From Paratractidigestivibacter sp003150175 (lineage in GTDB: Bacteria; Actinomycetota; Coriobacteriia; Coriobacteriales; Atopobiaceae): 64,000 bases of DNA. The stretch lies in assembly GCF_964283195.1 (NCBI RefSeq), contig NZ_CAXYLH010000002.1. One strand, 5' to 3'. Position 1 is the first letter of the stretch. Every line of letters starts with the position of its first letter. Shown here piece after piece: positions 63,438-64,000 of the stretch. A program made the translations under genes and the position numbers. Under the pieces are notes generated by a model. That model was given only the letters and a program-made list of their open reading frames with translations, searched no databases and was not told the DNA's origin.

Positions 63438-64000
63438 TTAGTTGAGGTCCACGGTGGTCCCGAGGGAGTTGGCGCTCAGGGTGCGCAGCCAGAACCTGGG
63501 GCGCGCCTCTGTGAGCGCGTCGTGGACGGCAGTGGCGAGCTCGTCGCCATCGGCTACGGCGAGCATGGTGGATCCGGAGCCGGAGATCATGAACGCGCAG
63601 GCACCGGCGTCGAGGGCGGCCTTCTTCAGCGGCTCGAAGTCGGGGATGAGACGGCTGCGGTAGGGCTCGTGGAGCTTGTCGTGGTTCGCCTTGCCGAGCA
63701 GTTCCGCGTCGCCGGTCTCGAGCGCGCGGACGACCGCCACGCAGCGGCCCATCTGCCAGACGGCGGTCGAGGCGGGGACCTCCTTCGGAAGCACGCGGCG
63801 AGCGTCCGCGGTGCGTACCTCGTAGGGCGGCGCCACGGCAATGAAGCGCAGGTTGTCCGCGATGTCCATGCGCGTGGAGGTGGTGTCGTCGTCCTCGATG
63901 AAGGAGCTCACGAGCCCTCCCATGATGGCGGGGGCGACGTTGTCCGGGTGCCCCTCGATGCGCGTCGCGAGCTCGAGGCACTCGTCGCGGTCGTACTCCC
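63438..64000 (-). CDS. thrB: Homoserine kinase, C-terminal part (cut by the window edge)
   Basis: The last 187 or so residues of a GHMP-family kinase are present; the start lies beyond 64000. EGHPDNVAPAIMGG at the edge, LHEPYRSRLIPDF and MISGSGSTMLAV are characteristic of homoserine kinase, which phosphorylates homoserine on the way to threonine. Threonine feeds the ilvA/ilvDBNC pathway found in this window. Confidence 0.82.
   Translation of the reverse strand, partial: EYDRDECLELATRIEGHPDNVAPAIMGGLVSSFIEDDDTTSTRMDIADNLRFIAVAPPYEVRTADARRVLPKEVPASTAVWQMGRCVAVVRALETGDAELLGKANHDKLHEPYRSRLIPDFEPLKKAALDAGACAFMISGSGSTMLAVADGDELATAVHDALTEARPRFWLRTLSANSLGTTVDLN

Overview
The window is high-GC, densely packed bacterial DNA. 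Gene content points to an actinobacterium of the class Coriobacteriia (Collinsella/Enorma/Olsenella-like). The indications are a Rho with a long basic low-complexity N-terminal extension, a Pst operon with two pstB genes followed by phoU and a PhoB/PhoR-type pair, Tat-type lipoprotein signals on solute-binding proteins, and queH-queA-tgt. The genus assignment is inference; no rRNA gene is present.

Layout. 1-4.3 kb (minus): MarR regulator plus a heterodimeric ABC exporter, with a perfect inverted-repeat operator upstream. 4.5-12.1 kb (plus): phosphate operon pstS-C-A-B-B-phoU-response regulator-histidine kinase. 12.2-16 kb (minus): an alpha/beta hydrolase-GNAT fusion and a methionyl-tRNA synthetase with a degenerate KMSKS loop, separated by a long inverted repeat. 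16-24.2 kb: DUF3267-like protein, nitroreductase, queH, queA, a coiled-coil membrane protein (minus), HPr, tgt and an orphan SecD-like protein. 24.2-30.6 kb: a RecJ-helicase fusion, a bifunctional Rsh (p)ppGpp enzyme and an MBL-fold hydrolase. 30.6-33 kb: a five-site palindrome array, tRNA-Leu(CAA), ferritin, then infC-rpmI-rplT behind a leader terminator. 33.8-39 kb: ilvD-ilvB-ilvN-ilvC. 39.1-40.6 kb: an accessory island, described below. 40.8-43.7 kb: a broken GGDEF/PAS/EAL gene. 43.9-58.2 kb: ABC ATPase, tRNA-Ala(CGC), threonine ammonia-lyase, 6S RNA (minus), a WecA/TagO-type transferase, a PflX-like radical SAM protein, pncB, argS, a tandem-MarR regulator, rho, an unknown membrane-anchored protein and a VanZ-like protein. 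58.4-63.3 kb: branched-chain amino-acid ABC transporter livJ-H-M-G-F. The right edge holds a partial homoserine kinase (minus).

The metabolic theme is branched-chain amino acids: ilvA, ilvDBNC, livJHMGF and thrB all lie here. Phosphate uptake and its sensing system form the second block.

The most unusual signal is a five-site array of 13-bp hyphenated palindromes (consensus G[AT]G[CA]AG-N-CT[GT]C[AT]C). It occurs three times with the same start-to-start spacing of 25-20-31/32-20 bp. Two copies face each other in inverted orientation around a lone, compositionally atypical gene whose C-terminus looks like a PD-(D/E)XK nuclease (39.1-40.6 kb). The third stands alone beside tRNA-Leu (30.63-30.74 kb). 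This looks like an undescribed mobile or regulatory unit.
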